Source: Erodium maritimum
Taxonomy: Eukaryota > Streptophyta > Magnoliopsida > Geraniales > Geraniaceae
Reading direction: 5' to 3'
Assembly (NCBI GenBank): GCA_963921825.1
Contig: OY997590.1
Span: 44,843,039 to 44,907,038 of the forward strand
DNA length: 64,000 bases
The translations under genes and the position numbers were made by a program. Below the pieces are notes generated by a model that did no database searches, was not told the DNA's origin, and saw only the letters and a program-made list of their open reading frames with translations. This document shows positions 12,500 through 21,193 of this stretch, one piece after another; position 1 is the stretch's first letter, and the number at the start of each line of letters is the position of its first letter.

Positions 12500-13080
12500 A
12501 GACCAGAAGAGATGAAGATGATGAAGAACAGAGGTGGTACTATAGCTAAATTATTGTATCAGTTGAGAGGATACCGTTCTGTTGCAGCAAAAGTATCAAT
12601 TGATAGAGATGGTGAAGCAGATGTAGCAGGTACTGGTGATGTAGACTTAATGTAGCAAACATGAACAAAATCTTTTAAAATTGTCATCCATTTCCACAAC
12701 CAGAAATGATAATGTAGCACATTTATGAGGAAAAAAATATATCCAACATGTTACAATTACAATATGAATCTGAACTTACTCATGTATAAAATGTTTTTGG
12801 AGATTAACCTGATACACTGGATTTAATTTGCAAGTTGTTTTCTTTTTCGTGCCAGTAGAACATAGAATCTCAAAAAAAGGGTGTGAACATGAGGGTAAAT
12901 CACCATAACCTTAGCAAAAGGGTTTGAATATAAGGGTAAATCACCATAAGTATATCACATAATTAGATGTACCAAATTACCAATAGCTTTACAAATACAT
13001 AAATAATCGATAGATGGCAAGGTATCACATTTCAAATAAGTTATGTAGCCTACAATGCCTAAATAACTTTTTTTGATCAG
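12500..13080. other. Unassigned AT-rich stretch
   Basis: No gene recognised. A short plus-strand open frame (about 12467-12655, ending AGTGDVDLM) overlaps the presumed LINE 5' end and matches nothing I know. At 12890-12950 a roughly 38-bp imperfect direct repeat is built on AGGGTAAATCACCATAA. The stretch may be remnant host intergenic DNA between the LINE and the next insertion. Confidence 0.4.
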
Positions 13081-13563
13081 CAAAAGAAACAGGTTTTATT
13101 CCACCAAACAATACACTCCAAAAGGAGAATTACAATTGGAGGCAGAAGAGCAAAAGAAGAGGAGAAAAAAGACAGAAACAAAAATTAATTGAGGTCCTTG
13201 AACATTTTGATGGTATCCTTATCGCTATACGAAGAAGTGAAACCCATCGATTTGCAAAGGGCCCAAGAACGTTTGGCCTCAGACTTCTTGCGGAGAGAGC
13301 GGGAGGGACTGACGTCTTTAAGAGCACGAGCGAGCTTCTGGCGACCATTCCTAATCCGCTTATGTTTCTTTTGGGGACGAGATGGACTCGAAGTCGGGCC
13401 GCCCAAGGGAGAAGCAATGTCAGCAATGAATGAAGAGAAGAACTGATGGCCGGACTCTTGGGCTTCAGGCTTGGGTCCAATGAAGATGCAACTGGGCCTA
13501 AGGGCAGCTGAAGAGGCCGAGCCTGAAGTTGATGATGAGTCGAGAACGAGCGGCCCAGACTCA
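13081..13563 (-). mobile_element. LINE-like unit, 3' end only
   Basis: On the minus strand an open frame (13562-13185) ends in a stop. It is followed by a short AT-rich 3' untranslated stretch with AATAAAA (near 13100) and a short A tract at its end (13070-13078), the look of a retroposed 3' end. Its 5' part is replaced by Copia C2 at 13564. It does not resemble the RT-bearing LINE next door. I read it as the ORF1-side end of a non-autonomous LINE-type element, but a retroposed host gene is possible. Confidence 0.45.
13185..13562 (-). pseudogene. C-terminal part of an unrecognised basic protein (LINE ORF1-like)
   Basis: About 125 codons are open without interruption from the C2 insertion site to the stop at 13185. 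The N-terminal half is rich in S, A and P (SSSTSGSASSAAL, FIGPKPEAQESGHQFF). The C-terminal half is very basic (RPQKKHKRIRNGRQKLARAL, then SRSLRKKSEAKRSW) and ends TIKMFKDLN. A basic tail before a poly(A)-ended 3' region is common in plant LINE ORF1 derivatives, but I do not recognise the family. The open frame suggests a young copy or one that was translated until recently. Confidence 0.4.
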
Positions 13564-15225
13564 TGTTAGTCTTAGTGCCCGTAGTTCAATCCTAAATGTC
13601 CAAATGTATATATCATCGTTAGAAATACAATTAAAGCGACTTTATATTACTAATGTGTTGGAGTAATATATCGATGTATTCTCTGATGTATGCCCACCAT
13701 GCGAATAGAACCATAGATCGAGATAGATCACACTCGATGGGTCCTTAGTCAACAAAGCTTCACTAGAAGCGACTAGTATGAAAGATGGCTCTTTATGGCT
13801 TACGTTCTGTTAGTCATTGGAATGGGATTCTGGAGTCTGATCATAGATATCATGTGGGACATGATATTGGACGACCCGACATGAATATGTGCCATAGATC
13901 AAGTCATGAACATATTCATTGTCGTAGCTTGTCATGTATCCTTAGACCAAGGACTCTTTGTGATCGCTATGCAGTAAACAACTGAGTTTGACCTGAGCCT
14001 AACGTTGTCCGTAACAGGGCTTCCATAATGGCCAAGATTGGCTTGGGTATGGACTGCATGAGTGATACGAAAGACGGCTAAGGGATTTATCCCTCATACT
14101 ACGGTATGGGAAAGATATCGGTTCTCGGCCGCTTGATCGAGAGTGACTGAAAGAATAGCATGGCCATGCACATGATACTGGGTATCATATACTCAGTCAT
14201 CTCACATATCAAGGAACGGTGATTGAGAATAATAAGGATGACGAATATGTGCCTTATCTCAATCAGGATATTGGAGATAAAAGGATAGTGACATAGACGA
14301 CGAAAAGGTTAGAATCGACATGGTTGTTTCATTATGTAGTGTCAAGCAATACTAAACTCTCGTTAGTTGCCACTTATATAGGATCAAGTAAAATGGTATT
14401 TTACGTTGACCTATTGACATGCATAAACCTAAGGGTCACACCGGAGGATGAAACTCATTGACACATTTATGGAGAATGGCCAAAAGGGAGTTGTCTCGGG
14501 ACATGACCAAAACTGGGTTTTGTGTCATGTGCCCGTAAGTGAATAGGACATTACGGATCGAGACAAGGCCTGGAGTCTTGGGATTGATCACGTCGGATGA
14601 TGTTGGACATTTCCAGTATGGAAGGCTTGGAGGCGATAAGCGCATCACGGGACCTCGTTGGGAATGGCCACGAGCCATGTTCCAAGAGGCCCATGGAACT
14701 AATTAATCAAGTCTTGATTAATTAGTACTAAGTAAGCAAGACAAGGATTAAGGTGTTGGTGATTCACCACCTAACCCAATCTTGTCTGGCCATACTTTGT
14801 CCTATTTACACTTTACTTGTCACCATGCTTGTCCCATTCCTTTAGTTGGACAAGTATGGGGTTTGTTATGTTTAAGTCATCTTTTTTCAACATAACAAAC
14901 ACAAGACAAGAATAGGAAACACAACTTCTCTCACCCTTCCCTTGCAATTTCGGGTTTAGCAAGTTCCCACCTCCATTTTTGTGTTCTTGAGTCCTCAAAG
15001 AGAAGAAATATGTGGCTTTGATTCCCATGTGGATACGTAGGCATCTTGGAGACTCAAGCCAATCATTCGTTACCCGGTGTTCTTGTTTTGGTAAGAAATA
15101 GTGCTGAATTTTTCTCTTGTGAATCCATTCTTTGTTAGATGTTTCATGGTCTTAATTGTCTCTTGGTTTTCATTGATTTTCCGCTGCGAGTTGGTTCATC
15201 TCCAACCCTACCTCGAGATCCAACA
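13564..15225 (+). repeat. Copia C2 5' LTR
   Basis: 1662 bp, TGTTAGTCTTAG to GAGATCCAACA, followed at once by the primer site ATGGTATCAGATCC. It carries only one GGCCCA motif before the AT-rich palindrome (14700-14728), where the younger copies have three. Confidence 0.95.
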
Positions 15226-16123
15226 ATGGTATCAGATCCGTGCTACCTTCGGGATTCACAAGACGGTGTTGAAAGTTTCGGTTTATGCATGTTAATTTGC
15301 CAACTTGTTTGATAACATGTTTTAAATTCTTGTTTATGGATTTAATTCATGTAAAATGAATTTTTGAAAATTATTTCAAATCTGGAAATTTTGAAAAAAA
15401 ATTGATTTTTCGGGTCTCGGGAGCGGGACTCTCGGGGACCCGAAACCGGGACCGAACGGGGCTCCGTTGGACGGAGCTAGGCCAAGCATGACCATAGGAT
15501 GATTGATATTCCAAGGCTAAACTGTTTTGTTAGTTAGGACGAGTTTGGAACCGTCATGACAAACTCGAAGATCAAATGTTCAAAAGTTTCATTTTTGAAC
15601 GGTTTCGATAAACCTAGCATCAAAAAATTTCAAAACTTGGCTATTGAATAAAACCGGAAAATCACATGATTGTTTGATAACACGATGTGTGATGTGATGT
15701 TGGCATGGTGCACATTATAGACCCGAGTTCGTTTTAACTATTAATGTTCGATAAGCGGGGTAGTAGGTTTGGTCGACATATGTGGGTGTTGTGCGCATTA
15801 GCGGAGCACCTACATAGTGACGGGCCATAGTTGAAAATTGGTGGACCCGACTAAGACTCTCAGCCTGAGGTTGAGCTAGGGTAACAGATCGGGTAAGCCG
15901 TGTACATAAGTACATACCCTAGCCAAGAGTCACATTGGATGTGATTGGATGGAGTCCTACCTACATAGCTCGATTAAGTGGTGAGCATTAGTTCAGCTTA
16001 ATTGAGTGAATCAAGGATCTTGGTTTCAGATTCTGAAGGTTTAGAATCGATTGTTGGTGTTTAAGCTTGATCTTCATAAAATTTATTCAGTATACTGATT
16101 TAATTTTATCTTTTTTAGATCAA
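15226..16123 (+). other. Copia C2 primer site and leader
   Basis: The primer-binding site TGGTATCAGATCC starts at 15227. The leader, shorter than in C3, runs up to the gag start. No gene. Confidence 0.85.
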
Positions 16124-16655
16124 ATGGAAAATTCAGCGAACATTAATAGTTTGCCATTAAAAACCATTCTTGACAGGGTCAAGCTGAATGGGACAAACTA
16201 TTTGGACTGGTACAGAATTTTGAGGATAGTCCTCATGTCTGAATGCAAAGAATATGTCATTGACAAGGCTGTCTATAAGACCATATCAGTTACATGAAGT
16301 GTCATTAACTGCTGAGAAGAATATATCGGGGATCTAGCATCCAAAGATATTCTGATGGTCAACAAGGGAATTGGAAGTGGCAAGGGTGGGGCCCATGCAC
16401 ACTTGGCGGGAAAGATGAAACACCTGAGAATGTCTGCTTCTACTGCCAACAGGCTGGTCATTCCCAACGAGGTCCCGTGATGCGCAAGAAGTTCACGGCT
16501 AATCTGAAGAAGGGCAGTAGGACTACGACTTCATCAGGAAACCTGGATGATCTAAGGAAGGGCGGTGGGACCGTGCCTTCATCTGGTATTAACCATATAG
16601 AGCTACATCTCTCTACTTCCAAAGATTCATGGGTATTAGATACCAGGACTGAACT
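16124..16655 (+). pseudogene. Copia C2 gag, first segment (fossil)
   Basis: The start at 16124 gives MENSANINSLPLKTILDR and LNGTNYLDWYRILRIVL, aligning with C3 gag at 48189. The reading is broken. The segment stops where solo LTR G3 was inserted; gag/protease sequence resumes at 19638. Confidence 0.85.
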
Positions 16656-18451
16656 TGTAAGAACCACTCCCGGTCAACGCCAGTCAAATCGGCGAAAAAC
16701 AGGAAAATTTTAAAAATTTGGACAGACACATAAATGAACCTAAATTTGACCCCGAGGGTCATATAGGACTTAAGTTGACCCCGATATTGACCAAAGTGAG
16801 TTCCGGGGGACTCAAGGCAACTTTTTGACCAATTTGGGAAAAGTTGACTTTTTGCCGGAAAAGTCAACCGAGCGACGTTTTGGTCCGTTCGAGGTCCGTT
16901 TTGGATCCAAAAAGCTTAGCCGTCATCACATCGGTCTTAGTTGAGCCGTTTCCTTGTAGCCCGTGAAGTTTCGTAATTTCTTGGAAAAAGTGCCCGTTCG
17001 GGGCCCGAGACGGCCGAATTTCGCGAATCTGATTGAAAAATATCTACCAAGATATTTTTCTAACTCTTGGGACCCACAAGACACTTGTCACAAAAGTGGT
17101 GGGAGTTGGTTTTTAAATTAAAGAAAAGGAAAGGTTGAGTGTTAGTTTGGTAATTAAGTGTTAGTTGTGTTTTTTGAACAAAACAAAAGGGAGAAGACAT
17201 GGAGTGTTCGGCCATAGTTGGAAAAAAGGGTAGAGTTAGAGAGAGAAAGTGGAGAGAGGAAAGAGAAGGAGAAAATGGAGAAAAAGAGAAGAAAAGGTTG
17301 GGGCTTTGTGATTTCCCAACGATCCAATCGACGGATCGTCTCAACGATCGAAGAATCGAGTTCTCGTCATCATTCCCTACGGTGAGCATCTATCCGATTT
17401 TCGTTTTGGTACGTTTAAAAGTTAGGGTTTGTGTTTAAATGGGTTAAATATGGATGAGTCGAGGTGTTGGGTTCGTTGGGAACGTTTTGGAGTTAAAAGG
17501 GTCGACATCCGGTGACCGGAGGCTCGGGGGAGCTCCGACCACCGTGTATGGTGGCTGCCGGAGTTGGGGGGGTGGCTGGCCGGAGATAGGGCCGGCCACC
17601 ATGGTGGTGAACGGCCCAAAACTAGCCCTAGTCACCCATGGCCAAGGATGGCCGGGTGGGGCCCACATGCTCGGGTATTGGGTTTTCGTGTTCGGGTGGT
17701 TTAGGACGTTCCCCAAGTCGTTAATCCACACCCGGATCAAACTTTGGAATTAAATTGTGAAAGTTGTAATTGGCGGGTTTAGAAACTTTAAACGCGAATT
17801 AAATTGCTCGGAAGTCGGAAATTGATTCTGTCGATTGCGTTGGAACCCTTGAATTATTCTAAGACCGTAGAAACAAAAACGGGAATTTTCGAAGCCCTGG
17901 AAGGACGTTTTCCAATCCCGGGCAGATTCGGCGGGTCGGGCGAAACGGGCCTTTCCGGGTCCATCATCGACAATGTCGAGTAATTGGGAAGTTTGGGAGT
18001 GATCGACATTGTCAGGGTTACTTTTGGGCGTCAAGTTTATTAAAATTCAGTTTATGCCTGCAAGCTTAAAAGTGTTTTAAATTGTATTCTTATTAGATCG
18101 TGCCACCGACAGAGGAAAGGGAAAGCTAGGCGAGTGATCGAGACCACGTCGGATCTTGATTGTGAGCTTTTGGGGAAAGCATACAAGGTAGGGAAAAGTA
18201 TCCGGATCTCGGCCCTGACTAGGGAAAGTTAACAGTAGAAATGCATGTGACACTTGGGTGTCGTGGGTTAAGTAAGTTTATCAAATGATAGAAAGGCAGG
18301 CGACACCGGGTGGTGTCGTATGATACGGGAACATATCGAACAATAGAAATGCATGTGACACTTAGTAGTGTCGTAGGAGCAGTGAACTTATCGATATTAG
18401 AATTATTGGAGGCATTTGGTTATGCCCGGAGGTTGATTATTTAGTTTGTGT

Positions 18452-18780
18452 CTTGGGTGGCCATGAGTGCGCGTGGGGTTGTTGAGCCCGTGTCTTTACT
18501 GTTGGTGTGTCTTGGGTGGCCATGAGTGCCCGTGGGGTTGTTGAGCCCGTGTCTTTACTGTTGGTGTGTCTTGGGTGGCCATGAGTGCCCGTGGGGTTGT
18601 TGAACCCGTGTCTTTACTATTGGTGTCTTGGGTGGCCATGAGTGCCCATGGGGTTGTTGAACCCGTGTTTTACCGTTGGTGTTTTGGGTGGCCATGAGTG
18701 CCCGTGGGGTTGTTCAACCCGTGTTTTACCGTTGGTGTCTTGGGTGGCCATGAGTGCATGTGGAGTGTTAAACCGGTGTT
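18452..18780 (+). repeat. Minisatellite in LTR G3, six units of 56-59 bp
   Basis: Units begin CTTGGGTGGCCATGAGTGC and run to about GTGTCTTTACTGTTGGTG. They start near 18452, 18511, 18570, 18627, 18683 and 18738. Counterparts in opposite orientation are at 22166-22465, 31622-31957, 40928-41278 and 56834-57185. Confidence 0.9.
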
Positions 18781-18838
18781 GTTGCTGTTGTTGAACTTTG
18801 CTTGTCCTTGTGATTGTGGTTACCTGGGGTTGGTGAGT

Positions 18839-19057
18839 GACAGGTCGACAGCCTGATCCGACTTTGTGTCGGGAAAAGTGCGACAAGTCGACCGCCTGAT
18901 CCAACCGTCGTGTTGGGAAAAGTGCGATAGGTCGACAACCTGATCCGATTGGGTGTCGGGAAAAGTGCGACAGGTTGACAGTCTGATCCAACCGTCGTGT
19001 TGGGAAAAGTGCGACAGGTCGGCCGCCTGATCCAACCGTCGTGTTGGGAAAAGGGCA
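18839..19057 (+). repeat. Minisatellite in LTR G3, five units of about 44 bp
   Basis: Units follow the pattern CGACAGGTCGACAGCCTGAT ... GTCGGGAAAAGTG with a few changes each. The matching position in G1's LTRs carries a three-unit array of about 47 bp. Confidence 0.88.
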
Positions 19058-19637
19058 GGGGTACTGAGCAGCTGGAATGCGATCCTTTGCGATCTTGTTT
19101 GGTGTGCGATCCTTTGTGATCTTGGGTGTTGCGTGGTTATTTTTCGTGTCCTTGGAAGAAGTCGTCACCGTTGTGTCGGGTCTACATTACGTGTCCGAGT
19201 GTTGAGTCGGTTGAGGAAAGTAATAGTCGTGTGTCAGTCGGGTTACTTGAGTTTGGGGATAGTAGTCCCCGGTGTTTAGGGGTTGTTGTTTTTTTTCCGG
19301 CATGTTCTGCTAAGTATGCCGTAGTCAGTCTGGTATCCGTGGTGGTGAGAGAACGCTCACCCCTAGCTGCTTTTCCTACAGGTACCGGTCGCGGGACGGA
19401 CTAGGTGAGCTCTCGAAGCTTGAAGGGCTGGGAGCGGGAGTCCGGGTTTCCTTTTGAGTCTAGCGACGTACGCCTTGTATTTTGTCCGCTTGTTGGGACG
19501 TACTTTTGAGTTGTAAATTATTATTTTGTTTAACTAAATGGTGGTGTTAACGCGATTTATTTAAAAGGTTTGAAAATGTTTTACTGTCTTAAACGTTCGC
19601 GTTCCGGGTTCGGTTCTACTGAATTTGGGGTGTGACA

Positions 19638-19852
19638 GAATCTTACACATGCACTAATATATAGTGGCTGAAAGTAGGAGAGGTTTGGAAAGCACGGAAT
19701 GGACCTTAGAGTTGTGGAAACTGATGTAGGATCCATAAGTCTTGCTTTGCCAAGAGGCCTAGTTTTGTGCTACATAATGTATATTGCATACCTACTTTTA
19801 GTAGGAAAATTATACTCGTGTCAATGTTAGACAAGGAAGGATATAATTTTTA
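19638..19852 (+). pseudogene. Copia C2 protease-region segment (fossil)
   Basis: Matches C3 at 48754-48970. It lies between the G3 solo LTR and the foldback element. The final ten bases (19843-19852) are the left TSD of that element. Confidence 0.8.
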
Positions 19853-20376
19853 GGGAAAATTTCATTTTACCACCCTGTCAAACATTTAACTTCAGTTTGA
19901 TACCCTGTCATAAATTTTTATCAGTTTCATACCCAAACCAAACATTTAATTTCACTTTCATACCCAGCCGGGTAAAATGTCCAAAATACCCCTAACTATT
20001 ACTCAAATTTTCATCTCATGCCATTGGTTCAGAATTTGAAAAGAAGTGAAATGACAATAATACCCTTCATTGCTTAGGGTGTTAAACTGAAAATTTGACT
20101 AATTTTAAAATAAAATCAGTTTTTTTTACAAATTCAATTTTTATTTTCAAAAAATCAGATTTTAATTTTAAAAATACATAAAATCATTTTTTTATAAAAA
20201 GCATTTTTTATTAAAAACAGTTTTATTTTTATAAAAAATAAATTTTATTTGTATTAAAAAAAAATCTTGAGGAAGCGACTTCGTCCTCTCCTGCGTGGTC
20301 TCCGGCCACCCCTCCTCCGCCGGCGTCGTCCCCGGCCACCCCCACCTCCGCCTCCTCCTCTGGCGTCGTCCTCTGC
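19853..20376 (+). repeat. Left inverted arm of the foldback element
   Basis: Pairs with 20648-21167. The outermost bases, the ATACCC-rich middle and the GC-rich inner end (ending CGTCCTCTGC) all have inverted counterparts. A few small mismatches suggest moderate age. Confidence 0.92.
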
Positions 20377-20399
20377 AGCGCCCCCGACTGGTTCAGATC

Positions 20400-20652
20400 T
20401 GAACCAAAATCAGATCGTGCCCCAATCCATGTTTCCGATGAAATCGGTCTTGGAGTAGAGATCGGAGCCTGAGATTAAGTGTAGCTGGGGATTTTGGCTG
20501 AAGGTGATGATTTTCCTCTTCCATGGATCTTCGCTGAGCTCGGAGAGGAGGAGGCCGAGAGCGACGGAGACATCCATAGGCTCGCCGTACATGGAGCCGG
20601 AGACGTCGCAGACGGCGATGACGCCGTACATGGAGCCGGAGACGTCGCAGAC
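20400..20652 (-). pseudogene. Captured fragment of a plant DUF2828 / vWA-domain gene
   Basis: On the minus strand an open frame reads IAVCDVSGSMYGEPMDV, then SVALGLLLSELSEDPWK, KIITFSQNPQLHLISGSDLY and SKTDFIGNMDWG. I recognise this as the vWA region of plant DUF2828 proteins (Arabidopsis At5g43400-like, function not established). DVSGS is the metal-ion-dependent adhesion-site motif. The fragment is about 80 codons of a protein usually several hundred residues long and stops at MDWG. A 39-bp (13-codon) unit is duplicated, so CDVSGSMYG appears twice. The reading frame is uninterrupted across the fragment. The intact parent gene is not in the window. Whether it is transcribed is unknown. Confidence 0.82.
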
Positions 20653-21167
20653 GCCGGAGGAGGAGGCGGAGGTGGGGGTGGCCGGGGACGACGCCGGCGG
20701 AGGAGGGGTGGCCGGAGACCACGCCGGAGAGGACGAAGTCGCTTCCTCCAGAATTTTTTTTTTAATATAAATTAAATTAAATTTTCAAAACAATAAAACT
20801 ATTTTTAATAAAAAAATGATTTTTATAAAAAAAATGATTTTAAGTATTTTTAAAATTAAAATCTGATTTTTTGAAAATAAAAATTGAATTTATAAAAAAA
20901 ACTGATTTTATTTTAAAATTGGTCAAATTTTCAGTTTAACATACTAAACAATGAAGGGTATTATTGTCATTTCACTTCTTTTCAAATTCTGAACCAATGG
21001 CATGAGATGAAAATTTGAGTAATAGTTAGGGGTATTTTGGACATTTTACCCGGCTGGGTATGAAAGTGAAATCAAATGTTTGGTTTGGGTATGAAACTGA
21101 TAAAAATTTATGCCAGGGTATCAAACTGAAGTTAAATGTTTGACACGGTGGTAAAATGAAATTTTCC
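20648..21167 (-). repeat. Right inverted arm of the foldback element
   Basis: Inverse of 19853-20376. The inner end GCAGACGCCGGAGGAGGAGG mirrors the left arm's inner end apart from a small gap; the outer end GGTAAAATGAAATTTTCC mirrors the left terminus. Confidence 0.92.
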
Positions 21168-21193
21168 ATAATTTTTATTTTCAATATTATATA

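Larger units (their letters stand above)
6647..12500 (-). mobile_element. L1-clade LINE, BNR type (degenerate)
   Basis: A minus-strand non-LTR retrotransposon with ORF1 (about 12181-9559) followed by ORF2 (9551 leftwards). ORF1 has an RNA-recognition motif and then a DUF4283-like domain, the ORF1 layout described for BNR LINEs of beet and relatives. ORF2 has an apurinic endonuclease and a reverse transcriptase. The 3' end is cut off by Copia copy A at 6646 and should continue left of the window, so poly(A) and TSD cannot be seen. The 5' limit near 12500 is an estimate; a (GAA)n tract sits at 12405-12430. The LINE is inactive: several frame changes and stops in both ORFs. Confidence 0.9.
16656..19637 (+). 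repeat. Solo LTR G3 of the chromovirus family, inside C2
   Basis: 2982 bp starting TGTAAGAACCAC and ending GGGGTGTGACA, in the opposite orientation to G1 and G2. C2 sequence continues on both sides (compare C3 at 48740-48790). Flanks are gaact (16651-16655) and gaatc (19638-19642), an imperfect 5-bp duplication that fits some age. No internal element sequence remains, so it is a solo LTR. It holds two minisatellites (18452-18780 and 18839-19057). Confidence 0.92.
19853..21167. mobile_element. Foldback Mutator-like element carrying a host gene fragment (Pack-MULE-like)
   Basis: A 1315-bp element flanked by perfect 10-bp direct repeats ataattttta (19843-19852 and 21168-21177). Its ends are GGGAAAATTTCATTTTACCA and the inverse. 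Almost the entire element is one inverted repeat: arms 19853-20376 and 20648-21167, with a 271-bp loop between. The outer arms are AT-rich; the inner 110 bp of each are strongly GC-rich with CGCCGG-type runs. The loop holds a DUF2828/vWA gene fragment. TSD length, long inverted ends and gene capture together fit a Mutator-like element; no transposase is present, so it is non-autonomous. It inserted into Copia C2, whose sequence continues on both sides. Confidence 0.88.

Noticed and set aside
12467-12655. A 62-codon plus-strand frame, perhaps a host exon
   Set aside because: No recognisable homology, no clear splice context, and overlap with the presumed 5' end of the LINE; kept only as unassigned sequence.
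20494-20775. Plus-strand open frames of about 90 codons rich in G, R and E
   Set aside because: Shadow of the GC-rich arm and of the captured minus-strand vWA fragment; low complexity.
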